DNA of 64,000 bases from Cellulomonas sp. 73-145 (lineage in GTDB: Bacteria; Actinomycetota; Actinomycetes; Actinomycetales; Cellulomonadaceae): assembly GCA_001898185.1 (NCBI GenBank), contig MKTI01000006.1, positions 682,001-746,000 of the forward strand, given 5' to 3'. Position numbers and translations under genes: made by a program. Below are positions 11,059 through 19,198 of this stretch, piece by piece. Positions within the stretch are counted from its first letter, which is position 1; the number at the start of each line of letters is the position of its first letter. The notes under the pieces are model-generated. The model was not told the DNA's origin and did not search any database. It was given only the letters and a program-made list of their open reading frames with translations.

Positions 11059-11925
11059 TCAGTGCGACAGCACCTCGTCCGCCAGCCGGGCCGCGCGGGT
11101 GGCGCCCTCTGCGACGGCATCGGCGCAGAGCACCAACCAGGCGGCGACCCGGTCCGGTTCACCGGTGGCGAAGCCCGCGGCGGTGGCCTGGTACACCAGC
11201 GGCGCATCCGCCCAGACGGGCTCCGCGACGGCGCTACCGGTCGGGTCGAGGCCGCCCGCGGTCACGGTGAGGCGGGCGACGGCACGGGCGACCACGCCGT
11301 TGGCGGCGGTGAACGGCCGCAGCGCCAGCAGCTCGCCGTGCACCACGGCGGCAACCACCCCGGCAGAGGCGCCGGTGTGGCGGACCAGCTCGGTCAGCAC
11401 GGCCAGCCGGTGGCCGACGTCCGCACCGGCCGGCGCGGCTCCCAGACCGGCGAGGTCGGCGGTCGGGCGGTCGCCGCGGGGTCGGCCCAGCTCCTCGTCG
11501 GGAACCCTGCCCGCCGCCGCGAGGGTGTGCAGCCGCGCCAGCAGCTGGCCCAGCGGGAGCGGGCCGATGGTGCCCCTGCCGTCGCCGACCCGGCCCGGTG
11601 CACCGAGGTCCGGCATCAGGCGCTCGACGGCCGCGTGCGTCCGCACCGCACCCCGCACGACGTCGTCCGTCGGCCCCTGTGCGGGCGCGCCGGCGGCCAG
11701 CGCCTGCACGTTCTCCACCGGTACCCGCACCCCGTCCAGCGCCGCGCTCGCCCGGGCGGCCTCGAGGCCGGCGCGCACCCGCACCTCGGACCAGCGCCGC
11801 CGCATCGCGGGATGCCGGCGCAGCTCGGTGCAGGCGTCCCGGGCCCTGGTGACGGCGGCGGGGACGCCGGGGAGGACCGACAGCCCCGCCAGCACGTCGT
11901 CAGCGGGCTCGGTCGCGGGGCTCAC
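11059..11925 (-). CDS. Fic-fold-like protein with a degenerate active-site motif
   Basis: 288-residue Ala-rich cytosolic protein. Its architecture recalls Fic proteins: an early 'AALDGVRVPVENVQAL' segment matches the family's 'S.IEG' helix, and residues 203-214 read R-P-F-T-A-A-N-G-V-V-A-R where Fic enzymes have H-P-F-x-D/E-G-N-G-R-x-x-R. The catalytic His, the metal-binding acid, a Gly and the first Arg are all replaced, so AMP-transferase activity is unlikely. The surrounding text ('ELLALRPF', 'RAVARLTVTAGG') keeps the Fic pattern. GTG 11925 has a CAGACT box six bases upstream. Family assignment is by motif reading and is moderately sure. Confidence 0.65.
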   Translation of the reverse strand: MSPATEPADDVLAGLSVLPGVPAAVTRARDACTELRRHPAMRRRWSEVRVRAGLEAARASAALDGVRVPVENVQALAAGAPAQGPTDDVVRGAVRTHAAVERLMPDLGAPGRVGDGRGTIGPLPLGQLLARLHTLAAAGRVPDEELGRPRGDRPTADLAGLGAAPAGADVGHRLAVLTELVRHTGASAGVVAAVVHGELLALRPFTAANGVVARAVARLTVTAGGLDPTGSAVAEPVWADAPLVYQATAAGFATGEPDRVAAWLVLCADAVAEGATRAARLADEVLSH

Positions 11926-11931
11926 GGGACC

Positions 11932-11937
11932 AGTCTG
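11932..11937 (-). promoter_or_regulatory. -10-like hexamer of the Fic-like gene
   Basis: CAGACT on the minus strand, six bases before GTG 11925. Confidence 0.45.
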
Positions 11938-12020
11938 CCGGGCGCCGCGCCGAGCCTCGACGTCCCACGGGTGGGCGAGCCGTCCACCACCCGCACGTTC
12001 CGGGACCGTTCAGCGCACAT

Positions 12021-12066
12021 GACGACGGCCCCTGACCAGCACTTCTGCCGGTCAAGGGCCGTCGTC
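12021..12066 (-). terminator. Terminator downstream of tRNA-Pro
   Basis: Long hairpin beginning 10 bases past the tRNA 3' end. An 11-bp GACGACGGCCC / GGGCCGTCGTC stem continues as a 5-bp TGACC / GGTCA stem after a mismatch, with a 12-base loop. Confidence 0.75.
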
Positions 12067-12075
12067 GTCTCCGGG

Positions 12076-12149
<74 letters not shown>

Positions 12150-12162
12150 GAGGAACCTGGCA

Positions 12163-12168
12163 AGGATA
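12163..12168 (-). promoter_or_regulatory. -10 hexamer of tRNA-Pro
   Basis: TATCCT on the minus strand. The expected transcript start is about six bases before the mature tRNA 5' end. Confidence 0.5.
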
Positions 12169-12270
12169 GCCGACGCCGCCACGGGCGAGGAAATCGCCTC
12201 GGAGGTGCGGGAGGGAGTGCCCTGGCAGCGCGACGTCGGGGCCGTCGGCGGCCTGTCGACCGCCTGGGAC

Positions 12271-13206
12271 TCAGCGGGGGACGAGCGTCAGGAGCGTCGC
12301 CTCGGGCCGCACGGCGAACCGCACGGGCGCGTACGGCGAGGTCCCGAGCCCGGCCGAGACGTGCAGCCACATCGAGTCGCCGCCGCCCGGGCGGTCCGGA
12401 CGCGGGCCGGGCCAGCCGTGCAGACCCTTCGCCCGCCGCGTGTCGAGGTCGGAGTTGGTCACCAGTGCGCCCCAGAACGGCAGACCGAGCTGTCCGCCGT
12501 GGGTGTGCCCGGCGATGGCCAGGTCGACGCCGTCGTCGAGCATCGCGTCCAGCACCCGCCGGTACGGCGCGTGGGTCACGCCGACGTGCAGGTCCACCGG
12601 GCTCTCGGCGCCCCGCACGTCGTCCGGGCCGCCCGCGGCGGGGAAGCGGTCGCGATCGAGGTGCGCGTCGTCCGTGCCGACCAGCGAGATGCGCCGGCCG
12701 TCGACGTCGAGCACGCCCCGGTGGTTGTCCAGGTCCACCCACTCGGCCGAGGTGAACCGGCGCACCAGCTCACGCCACGGCAGCGCCACCGGCTCCACCT
12801 GTGCCGTGCGGGCATCCCGCTGCAGGTACCGCGCCGGGTTCTTGGGCTGCGGGGCGACGTAGTCGTTGGAGCCGAGGGCGAAGGCCCCCGGCACCTCCAG
12901 CAGCGGTTCGAGCGCCTCGAGCAGCGCGGGCATCGCGTCCAGGTGGGCCCAGTTGTCGCCGGTGTTCACGACGACGTGCGGCCGCGTGGTCGCCAGGTCG
13001 CGCACCCAGTCGACCTTGCGCCGCTGACCCGGCGTCAGGTGCAGGTCGGACACGTGCAGCACGCGCAGCGGCGCCTGCCCGGGGGCCAGCACGGGGACGG
13101 TGGCCTCGCGCAGGGCGTACCAGTGGACCTCGACGAGGGCGCCCCAGGCGAGCGCGCCCGCACCGGCGAGCGCCAGCGCGCCCGTCGTCCGGCTCAGGGT
13201 TCTCAT
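12271..13206 (-). CDS. Metallophosphoesterase (YkuE/PonA2-linked type)
   Basis: 311 residues. One N-terminal hydrophobic helix (about residues 8-25) anchors it to the membrane, and a calcineurin-like phosphoesterase domain follows: 'VSDLHLTPGQ', 'NTGDNWAH', 'GSNDYVAP' (in place of GNHD) and 'AGHTHGGQLGLP'. These supply the di-metal ligands. The start overlaps the PBP stop (ATGA), so the two are translationally coupled. The same pairing is found next to ponA2 in mycobacteria (Rv3682-Rv3683). A role at the envelope, perhaps on a lipid or wall phosphate, is inference. Confidence 0.92.
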   Translation of the reverse strand: MRTLSRTTGALALAGAGALAWGALVEVHWYALREATVPVLAPGQAPLRVLHVSDLHLTPGQRRKVDWVRDLATTRPHVVVNTGDNWAHLDAMPALLEALEPLLEVPGAFALGSNDYVAPQPKNPARYLQRDARTAQVEPVALPWRELVRRFTSAEWVDLDNHRGVLDVDGRRISLVGTDDAHLDRDRFPAAGGPDDVRGAESPVDLHVGVTHAPYRRVLDAMLDDGVDLAIAGHTHGGQLGLPFWGALVTNSDLDTRRAKGLHGWPGPRPDRPGGGDSMWLHVSAGLGTSPYAPVRFAVRPEATLLTLVPR

Positions 13207-15683
13207 CAGTGGCCGTTACCGCCGCCGCCGCCACCGCCGCCGCCGCTGTTACCGGGGCCGGGCCCCGGCTGCGGAGGTTGCGCCGGCGGCGGCGGTGCTG
13301 CCGGCTGTCCGTTGGAGATCACCAGCGTGATGGTCGACCCCGGCGTCGCGGTGCCCGTGGGCGACTGGCTCGCCACCGACCCGGCAGCCACCGACGACTG
13401 CACCTGGTTGGGCGACACCTGGACGTTGAACCCGGCATTCTGCAGCGTGGACGTCGCCTGGTCCTGGGGCTGCCCGACGACGTTCGGCACGCCGACCTGC
13501 TTGCCGTACAGCTGGTCGTTGCCGATCGCCGGGAAGTTCGGCACGTTCTGGCCGGCCATGATGCGCATCATGAACCGCTTCCAGGTCGGCGCCGAGATGT
13601 CGGAGCCGAACGGTCCCTGGTAGTAGGTCTTGCCGTTGATCGTCTCGCCGTGCAGCGTCTTCTGCTGCTCGGTGATCTGGCCGGACCACACCGCCGTGGC
13701 CCGCAGGGGCGTGAAGCCGACGAACCACAGCTCCTCGTTGAAGGTCGTCGTACCGGTCTTGCCGGCCGCGGGGAACGGCGGTGCGCCGACGGCCTTGGCC
13801 GTGCCGTTCCAGACGTTGCTCATCGCGTAGTCCATCGCGGCGGCGTACTGCGGCTCGACCTTCTGCTGGCAGTCGGCGCTCGGCACGTTCAGCTTGGCGC
13901 CCGTCGCGTCGGTCACGCTGGTGATGGCGATCGGCTTGCAGAAGACGCCGCCGGAGGCGAACGCGGCGTACGCGCCGGCCATCATCAGCGGCGACGTCTG
14001 CTCCGAACCGAGGATGTTGCCGGGGTACGCGCCGAACGGCACGCCACCCCACGGCTGTCCGCTGGCGTCCTTCGTGTTCGGGTTGCCGGCGCGCAGCACC
14101 CCGAGGTCCGCCGCGCCGTTGACGATGTTGCAGAGGTCGAGCTGCAGACCCATCGCGATGAACGCGGAGTTCACCGAGTTGGCCGTGGCGCTGAGCACCG
14201 TCTGCGGGTAGTTCTGGTTGCTCTCGGAGTTGCTGAACTTGTAGGGCCCGGAGAGCCGCCCCTTGCAGGACGTGAACTGCGACATGTTGTACTGCAGCGG
14301 CGTCGCGTTGACCTTCTCGTTGAGCGAGTGGCCCTGGCGCAGCCACTCCAGCAGCGTGAACGCCTTGTAGCTCGAACCCGGTGAGAAGCCGCTGGACCCG
14401 CCGTACTCGAAGCTCGTGTTGAAGTTCAGCGCCGTCTCACCCGGGCCGGCGTTCTGCATCGGGTTGTAGACGCGGTTCTCCGCCATCGACGTGATCTTGC
14501 CCGTGCCGGGCTCGACGGAGACCAGCGCGCTGCCGATGCCCGACGGGTCCATCACCGGTACGCCGGCCTTGACCTCCTCGTCGGCCGCCGTCTGCTCGCC
14601 CGGGATCAGCGTCGTGGTGATCGTCAGGCCGCCGCGGTACAGCAGGGCCTCCCGGTCGGACTGCGTCTTGCCGAACGCCGGGTCGTTGAGGATCACCTTG
14701 GTGACGTAGTCGCAGAAGAAGCCGGAACCGGCCACCGTGTCGTTCGCCGTCATGCAGCCCTGCTTGATCGGCGTGACGTGCAGGGTGTCCTTCAGCGGGG
14801 TGGCGGCGCCCTTGTCGTGCTCCGCCTGCGTGATGTAGCCCTGCTGGTACATCAGGTCGAGCACGGTGTCGCGACGGTTCTGCGAGTCGACCGGGTTCAG
14901 CACCGGGTCCCACTTCGTCGGGCTCTGCGTGATCCCGGCGATCGTCGCCGCCTCGAGGTACGTCAGGTCCTTGGCGGACTTGCCGAAGAAGTACTGCGCC
15001 GCCGACTCCACGCCGTAGATCGACGAGGCACCGAACTGGGCGATGTTCAGGTACTTCTCGAGGATCTGGTCCTTGGTCATCGTCTTCTCGAGCGTGATGG
15101 CCAGCTTCGCCTCGCGCAGCTTGCGCGCCATGCCGGAGGAGCCGGAGTTGTCCCGTGCGTCAGCGAGCGCCTGCGCCCGCTGCGCGGGGTCCGGGATGGC
15201 CAGCGCGGCCTCGATCAGCACGTTCTTGACGTACTGCTGCGTCAGCGTCGAGGCGCCCTCCTTCTGGCCGACGATCGTGTTGATCGCGGCCCGGGCCATG
15301 CCCTGCACGTCGATGCCGGAGTGCTCGTAGAACCGCTTGTCCTCGACCGAGATGACGGCCTTCTGCATGATCGGCGCGATCTGCGCGAGGGGCACCACCA
15401 CGCGGTTCTGGTCGTAGAAGGTGGCCAGCACCTTCCCGTCCGCGGCGAGGATGGTCGACTTCTGCGGCAGGGGCTTCTGCTCCAGCTCGGTGGGCAGCCC
15501 GTCGAAGGCCTTCACCGTCATGCTGGTGGTGCCGTCCGCGACCGCGACGGCGGGCAGCGCGAGGCCCGCGGCCAGCACGCCGCCGACGCCGGCGACGAGC
15601 ACGAGCGCCAGGAACAGGGCCAACGCCTGGCCGGGCCGGATGAAGCGACCGTGCGTGCGGGGCGAGCGGGCAGGGGACGCCAT
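13206..15683 (-). CDS. Class A penicillin-binding protein with C-terminal PASTA domain (PonA2-like)
   Basis: Bifunctional peptidoglycan synthase, 825 residues. Cytosolic Arg-rich tail, membrane helix about 18-45, GT51 transglycosylase with catalytic Glu114 ('SVEDKRFYEHSG') and 'STLTQQYVKN', then the transpeptidase with S437-S-Y-K440, S503-V-N505 and K642-T-G-T. One PASTA domain follows ('VPNVVGQPQ...'), and the protein ends in a Pro tract and a run of nine glycines. ATG 15683 is chosen because the extra upstream residues are unlike the family and a TACCCT box lies seven bases before it. It is divergent from whiB. Confidence 0.95.
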   Translation of the reverse strand: MASPARSPRTHGRFIRPGQALALFLALVLVAGVGGVLAAGLALPAVAVADGTTSMTVKAFDGLPTELEQKPLPQKSTILAADGKVLATFYDQNRVVVPLAQIAPIMQKAVISVEDKRFYEHSGIDVQGMARAAINTIVGQKEGASTLTQQYVKNVLIEAALAIPDPAQRAQALADARDNSGSSGMARKLREAKLAITLEKTMTKDQILEKYLNIAQFGASSIYGVESAAQYFFGKSAKDLTYLEAATIAGITQSPTKWDPVLNPVDSQNRRDTVLDLMYQQGYITQAEHDKGAATPLKDTLHVTPIKQGCMTANDTVAGSGFFCDYVTKVILNDPAFGKTQSDREALLYRGGLTITTTLIPGEQTAADEEVKAGVPVMDPSGIGSALVSVEPGTGKITSMAENRVYNPMQNAGPGETALNFNTSFEYGGSSGFSPGSSYKAFTLLEWLRQGHSLNEKVNATPLQYNMSQFTSCKGRLSGPYKFSNSESNQNYPQTVLSATANSVNSAFIAMGLQLDLCNIVNGAADLGVLRAGNPNTKDASGQPWGGVPFGAYPGNILGSEQTSPLMMAGAYAAFASGGVFCKPIAITSVTDATGAKLNVPSADCQQKVEPQYAAAMDYAMSNVWNGTAKAVGAPPFPAAGKTGTTTFNEELWFVGFTPLRATAVWSGQITEQQKTLHGETINGKTYYQGPFGSDISAPTWKRFMMRIMAGQNVPNFPAIGNDQLYGKQVGVPNVVGQPQDQATSTLQNAGFNVQVSPNQVQSSVAAGSVASQSPTGTATPGSTITLVISNGQPAAPPPPAQPPQPGPGPGNSGGGGGGGGGNGH

Positions 15684-15996
15684 GCCCGCCAGGGTAACGG
15701 CGACACCTGACCCGTTCCCGTGGACCTCCCCGTGCGAGCCGGGTCTGCACGGTATGTGCACACCGCAAGACGGCCTGCGCAATGCGGGGACGTTCGTCCC
15801 GGTTACCTGTGCTGGACAGCCAGATCAGGACGTTCGTGGCATCACGGACACACCTGGACGCTTGTCTGGTAGCGCTTCCACGCTTCTCACCAGGCAGGAT
15901 GACCCGAACGGCGGCTCGTCAAGCGGTACTACTCCCCGGTACGGTCCCCCACCAGGGGGCACTCGGGGGGGTGCCCGCGTGACAAGGAGGTGCGCG
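15684..15996. promoter_or_regulatory. Divergent intergenic region between PBP and whiB
   Basis: 313 bases without a gene. On the minus side TACCCT (15696-15691) serves the PBP gene. On the plus side TACGGT (15940-15945) is the best -10 for whiB, followed by a small CCCCC-ACCA-GGGGG hairpin (15946-15959) in the leader and the ribosome site AAGGAGG (15984-15990). A TGTGCACA word occurs near 15754. I cannot assign it to a regulator. Confidence 0.5.
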
Positions 15997-16284
15997 ATGG
16001 CCTGGACATCGCGGGAGGGCCACTGGACCGCGTCGGCAGCCTGCGGCAAGGGCAAGCTGGCGCCGGACGCCCTGTTCGTCGAGGGGTCGGCGCAACGGGA
16101 CGCCCGGTCGGTGTGCAGCACGTGCCCGGTACGGCTGGAGTGCCTGGCCGACGCGCTCGACAGCCGGATGGACTTCGGGGTGTGGGGCGGCATGACCGAG
16201 CGGGAGCGGCGCGCGCTGCTGCGTCGTCGCCCCGAGGTCCGGTCGTGGCGCAGCGAGCTCGCCACCGCCGGCGACGTGCGCTGA
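15997..16284 (+). CDS. WhiB-family iron-sulfur regulator (WhiB4-like by position)
   Basis: 95-residue Wbl protein. Four cluster cysteines, Cys16, Cys40, Cys43 and Cys49 (C-x23-C-x2-C-x5-C), would hold a [4Fe-4S] cluster. The G-V-W-G-G turn at 61-65 and a basic tail ('RRALLRRRP') follow. Wbl proteins sense redox or nitric oxide and act with the main sigma factor. The start is set by a near-perfect AAGGAGG six bases upstream. Position opposite a PonA2-like gene and beside RidA and crp matches mycobacterial whiB4, so WhiB4 orthology is likely, although WhiB4 itself is somewhat longer. Confidence 0.9.
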   Translation: MAWTSREGHWTASAACGKGKLAPDALFVEGSAQRDARSVCSTCPVRLECLADALDSRMDFGVWGGMTERERRALLRRRPEVRSWRSELATAGDVR

Positions 16285-16361
16285 CGGCGCATCCGAGGTC
16301 GGGTGCCGCACCGCTCGCGGACAGCGGCGGGCGCGCACCGGACCGGCGTCGGGCCGTCGCC

Positions 16362-16367
16362 TAGGGT
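16362..16367 (+). promoter_or_regulatory. -10 hexamer of the DUF4177-like gene and ridA
   Basis: TAGGGT, six bases, then ATG 16374. It supports the 52-residue frame as a real gene. Confidence 0.6.
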
Positions 16368-16373
16368 GGGTGC

Positions 16374-16532
16374 ATGGCCACTGCCTGGGAGTACGCGACC
16401 GTCCCGCTGATCGTCCACGCCACCAAGGCGATCCTCGACCAGTGGGGGGTGGACGGCTGGGAGCTGGTCACGGTCCTGCAGGGCCAGGACGGCAACCTCG
16501 TCGCCTACCTCAAGCGGCCGCGGGAGGCCTGA
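16374..16532 (+). CDS. DUF4177-like small protein (52 residues)
   Basis: Short cytosolic protein beginning MATAWEYATVPL, with the DUF4177 signature of a leading W/Y-E-Y strand and 'ILDQWGVDGWELVTVLQ'. The stop overlaps the ridA start in TGATG, so translation is coupled. In mycobacteria a similarly small protein lies beside the RidA gene of the crp-whiB4 region (Rv3678A). The function is unknown; tight linkage to RidA suggests a shared process. A leaderless promoter directly precedes it. Confidence 0.8.
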   Translation: MATAWEYATVPLIVHATKAILDQWGVDGWELVTVLQGQDGNLVAYLKRPREA

Positions 16533-17023
16533 TGTCCGTCGCCGACCGTCTGGCCGAGCTGGGTCTGCAGCTGCCGTCCTCCGCCGCGCCCGTCGGCGCC
16601 TACGTGCCCGCGGTGCGCACCGGCTCGTACGTGTGGACGTCCGGCCAGCTGCCGTTCGTCTCCGGCGGGCTCACCGTCACGGGGATCGTCGGGCTGACGC
16701 CCGGTCAGGTCACGCCGCCGGCCGCCACCGAGCAGGCGCGCATCGCGGCGCTGAACGCGCTCGCTGCCGTCGGGAGCCTGCTGGCCGGTCCCGGTGGCGA
16801 CGCCGTCGCGGCCCTGGACCGGGTGGTGCGGGTGGTCAAGGTGGTCGGGTTCGTCGCGAGCGACCCGACGTTCACCGGTCAGCCGGCCGTGCTGAACGGT
16901 GCGAGCGAGCTGCTGCACGCGCTGCTCGGCGACGCGGGCGTGCACGCGCGGTCGGCGGTCGGCGTCGCGGCGCTGCCGCTGGGCGCCCCGGTCGAGGTGG
17001 AGCTGGTCGTCGAGGTCGCCTGA
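16532..17023 (+). CDS. RidA/YjgF-family protein
   Basis: 163 residues, longer than the 130 of canonical RidA and typical of the actinobacterial subfamily. Conserved features are the N-terminal 'LAELGLQLP' motif, 'GSYVWTSGQLPF', 'ARIAALNALAAVGSLL', 'VVRVVKVVGFVAS', 'PAVLNGASELL' and 'HARSAVGVAALPLGAPVEVEL'. The canonical catalytic Arg is present in 'ARSAVG'. RidA enzymes hydrolyse reactive enamines and imines made by PLP enzymes; the exact substrate here is open. It converges on crp with a 10-base gap. Confidence 0.9.
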   Translation: MSVADRLAELGLQLPSSAAPVGAYVPAVRTGSYVWTSGQLPFVSGGLTVTGIVGLTPGQVTPPAATEQARIAALNALAAVGSLLAGPGGDAVAALDRVVRVVKVVGFVASDPTFTGQPAVLNGASELLHALLGDAGVHARSAVGVAALPLGAPVEVELVVEVA

Positions 17024-17033
17024 GTGGCCGCGC

Positions 17034-17711
17034 TCAACGCGCGCGCCGCTCCAGGCGGTCGACGTCGAGCAGCACGACGGCACGACCCTCTCGGCGGACC
17101 CACCCGCGCGCGGCGAAGTCGGCCAGCGCCTTGTTCACCGTCTCGCGGGACGCGCCGACCAGCTGGGCCAGCTCCTCCTGCGTCAGGTCGTGGGCCACGC
17201 GGATGCCGTCGTCCACCGGCCGGCCGAACCGGCTCGACAGGTCCAGCAGCGCCTTGGCCACGCGGCCCGGCACGTCGGAGAACACCAGGTCCGCCAGCGC
17301 CTCGTTGGTGCGGCGCAACCTGCGGGCCAGCGCCTGCAGCAGGTGCTCGGCGACCGCCGGGGTGGACGCCAACCAGGTCTGCAGGTCGTGGTGGCCCATC
17401 TCCAGCACCACGGCGTCGGAGATCGCGGTGGCGGTCGCGGTGCGCGTGCCCGGGTCGAACAGCGAGAGCTCGCCGATCATCTCGCCGGGGCCCAGCACGG
17501 CCAGCAGGTTCTCGCGGCCGTCGCTGGAGCGGGTGCCCAGCTTGATCTTGCCCTCGCGGATCACGTAGAGCCGGTCGCCCGGCTCGCCCTCGTGGAACAG
17601 CACGTCCCCGCGGCCGACGTCGATGCTCTTCATCGACGCGATCAGCGTGCGCGCGGAGTCCGGCTCGAGGCCCGCGAAGAGCGGGGCGGTCAGCACCACG
17701 TCGTCAGCCAC
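17034..17711 (-). CDS. crp: Crp/Fnr-family cAMP-responsive regulator (GlxR/Crp)
   Basis: 225-residue dimeric transcription factor. The cyclic-nucleotide-binding beta-roll carries 'GDRLYVIREGKIKL' and the phosphate-binding cassette 'GEMIGELSLFDPGTRTATATA', with the Glu and Arg-Thr used for cAMP. The C-terminal winged helix has the recognition helix 'QLVGASRETVNKALADF'. It closely matches actinobacterial GlxR and Mtb Crp (Rv3676). GTG 17711 is preceded by a GGAAGG ribosome site, and a CAGACT box lies about 50 bases upstream. It should act as a global regulator of carbon metabolism and growth. Confidence 0.93.
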   Translation of the reverse strand: MADDVVLTAPLFAGLEPDSARTLIASMKSIDVGRGDVLFHEGEPGDRLYVIREGKIKLGTRSSDGRENLLAVLGPGEMIGELSLFDPGTRTATATAISDAVVLEMGHHDLQTWLASTPAVAEHLLQALARRLRRTNEALADLVFSDVPGRVAKALLDLSSRFGRPVDDGIRVAHDLTQEELAQLVGASRETVNKALADFAARGWVRREGRAVVLLDVDRLERRAR

Positions 17712-17784
17712 GATCAGTCCACCTTCCCGCAGGCGCCGAAGGGACGGCGTCAGCGCTCAGTCTGCCCCATGGCGGTCGCGCAGG

Positions 17785-18201
17785 TCAGTTGCGCGACTCG
17801 TGCTCCGGGACGGGTCCCAGCACGGCGTCCGGCTGCCCCGCCAGGTGCCCGATCAGCCGCTCGGTGGCGGCCGCCAGGGCGGCGTCGACACCGTCCTGGT
17901 ACCGCACCAGCCGGCTGTCCAGCGCCCGGAGGGCGGTGAGCTGGTCGAGGTGGGTGCCGGAGCGGTGGCCGCCCAGCACGGCCTCGAGCTCGTCGGGTCG
18001 GGGCACGTCAAGGCCGACGTCGAGGGGCAGCTGGAAGGCGAGCTCCTCGCCGAGCGGCTGCGGACCGACGGCCCGCGCGACGAGGAGGTCGAGGCGGGCG
18101 CGGACCAGCCGCCGCCACCAGCCGACCCGGGACCGCTCGGCGCGCAGGGCGCGGTGGTCCAGCCGGAGGGTGTGGACGTCGAGCACGTGCTGCGTGGTCA
18201 C
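17785..18201 (-). CDS. RsiG-like helical protein (tentative)
   Basis: 138-residue, mostly helical protein. Two long helices flank a variable middle. The first holds 'WWRRLVRARLDLL', which lines up with the '.YLRRL.QGR.D.L' helix of RsiG/aerial-mycelium proteins, the c-di-GMP-dependent anti-sigma family. The second holds 'ALDSRLVRYQDGVDAAL'. RsiG binds c-di-GMP through E(X)3S(X)2R(X)3Q(X)3D. Here only the central Arg and terminal Asp remain in helix 1, and Gln and Asp in helix 2, so binding is doubtful. GTG 18201 follows a good GGAGG site, unlike the upstream start at 18270. Assignment is by pattern only. Confidence 0.45.
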   Translation of the reverse strand: MTTQHVLDVHTLRLDHRALRAERSRVGWWRRLVRARLDLLVARAVGPQPLGEELAFQLPLDVGLDVPRPDELEAVLGGHRSGTHLDQLTALRALDSRLVRYQDGVDAALAAATERLIGHLAGQPDAVLGPVPEHESRN

Positions 18202-18402
18202 CGCACCTCCGTCCCGTGGTCTCCTGGTGTCTGATTCGGGACGTCGGCCCCCCGACTTGAGCGTGACCACCCGGACGCGCGTCCAGATTCACTCGCGCGG
18301 ACGCACCGCTGCCTCCGTGCGCAGGGCCGGTTCCCCCGGACGGCCGAACGTGCGGGCGGACGCGGGAGCAGGCCGCCCGGCGGCCGTGTCGGAGCCGCCG
18401 CG

Positions 18403-18408
18403 TAACCT
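18403..18408 (+). promoter_or_regulatory. -10 hexamer of nth
   Basis: TAACCT, six bases, then GTG 18415. Confidence 0.6.
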
Positions 18409-18414
18409 GCGACG

Positions 18415-19113
18415 GTGACCCTGGTTCCCGACGAGTCCACGCTCGCGCGCACCCGCCGAGCACGTCGCATCGACCGCGCGTTGGCGGTCCGCTTCCCCGA
18501 CGCGCACATCGAGCTGGACTTCCGCACGCCGTTCGAGCTGCTGGTCGCCACCGTCCTGTCGGCGCAGACGACGGACGTGCGCGTCAACCTGACCACCCCG
18601 GCGCTGTTCGCACGGTTCCCGGACGCCGCCGCGATGGCGGCGGCGGACCCCACCGAGCTCGAGGAGATCCTGCGGCCCACCGGGTTCTTCCGGGCCAAGA
18701 CGCGGGCGGTGATCGGCATCGGCCAGGCACTCGTCGAGCGGTTCGGCGGTGAGGTGCCCGGCCGGATGAAGGACCTGGTGACGCTGCCGGGGGTGGGGCG
18801 CAAGACGGCGAACGTCGTGCTCGGCAACGCGTTCGGCGTGCCCGGTCTGCCGGTGGACACCCACGTGCTGCGGCTGTCCGGCCGGCTCGGCCTCACCGAC
18901 AGCGACGACCCGGTGCAGGTCGAGCAGGACCTGTGCGCCCTGCTGCCGCGCAAGGACTGGACGATGGCCTCGCACCACCTGATCTTCCACGGCCGCCGGA
19001 TCTGCTTCGCGCGCAAGCCCGCGTGCGGCGCGTGCCCGGTGTTCGCGCTGTGCCCGTCGGCGGGGATGGGGGAGAACGACCCGGTCAAGGCCGCGGCGAT
19101 GGTGAAGGGCTGA
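18415..19113 (+). CDS. nth: Endonuclease III (DNA glycosylase/AP lyase)
   Basis: Removes oxidised pyrimidines and cleaves abasic sites in base-excision repair. 232 residues. Helix-hairpin-helix '[14 protein letters not shown]' with catalytic Lys130, catalytic Asp148 in 'PVDTHVLRL', and a C-terminal [4Fe-4S] loop Cys197-x6-Cys204-x2-Cys207-x5-Cys213. Length and motifs are complete. A leaderless promoter fixes the GTG start. The neighbourhood with crp, and the ephE-like hydrolase on the other side, is shared with mycobacteria. Confidence 0.97.
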   Translation: MTLVPDESTLARTRRARRIDRALAVRFPDAHIELDFRTPFELLVATVLSAQTTDVRVNLTTPALFARFPDAAAMAAADPTELEEILRPTGFFRAKTRAVIGIGQALVERFGGEVPGRMKDLVTLPGVGRKTANVVLGNAFGVPGLPVDTHVLRLSGRLGLTDSDDPVQVEQDLCALLPRKDWTMASHHLIFHGRRICFARKPACGACPVFALCPSAGMGENDPVKAAAMVKG

Positions 19114-19198
19114 CCCCGGGGCGCGACGCCGGAGGGCGCGGCCAGGGGCGGCCCGACAGGAACGCCATGGGGTCAGACGACCGAGGTCTCGGCGAGCC

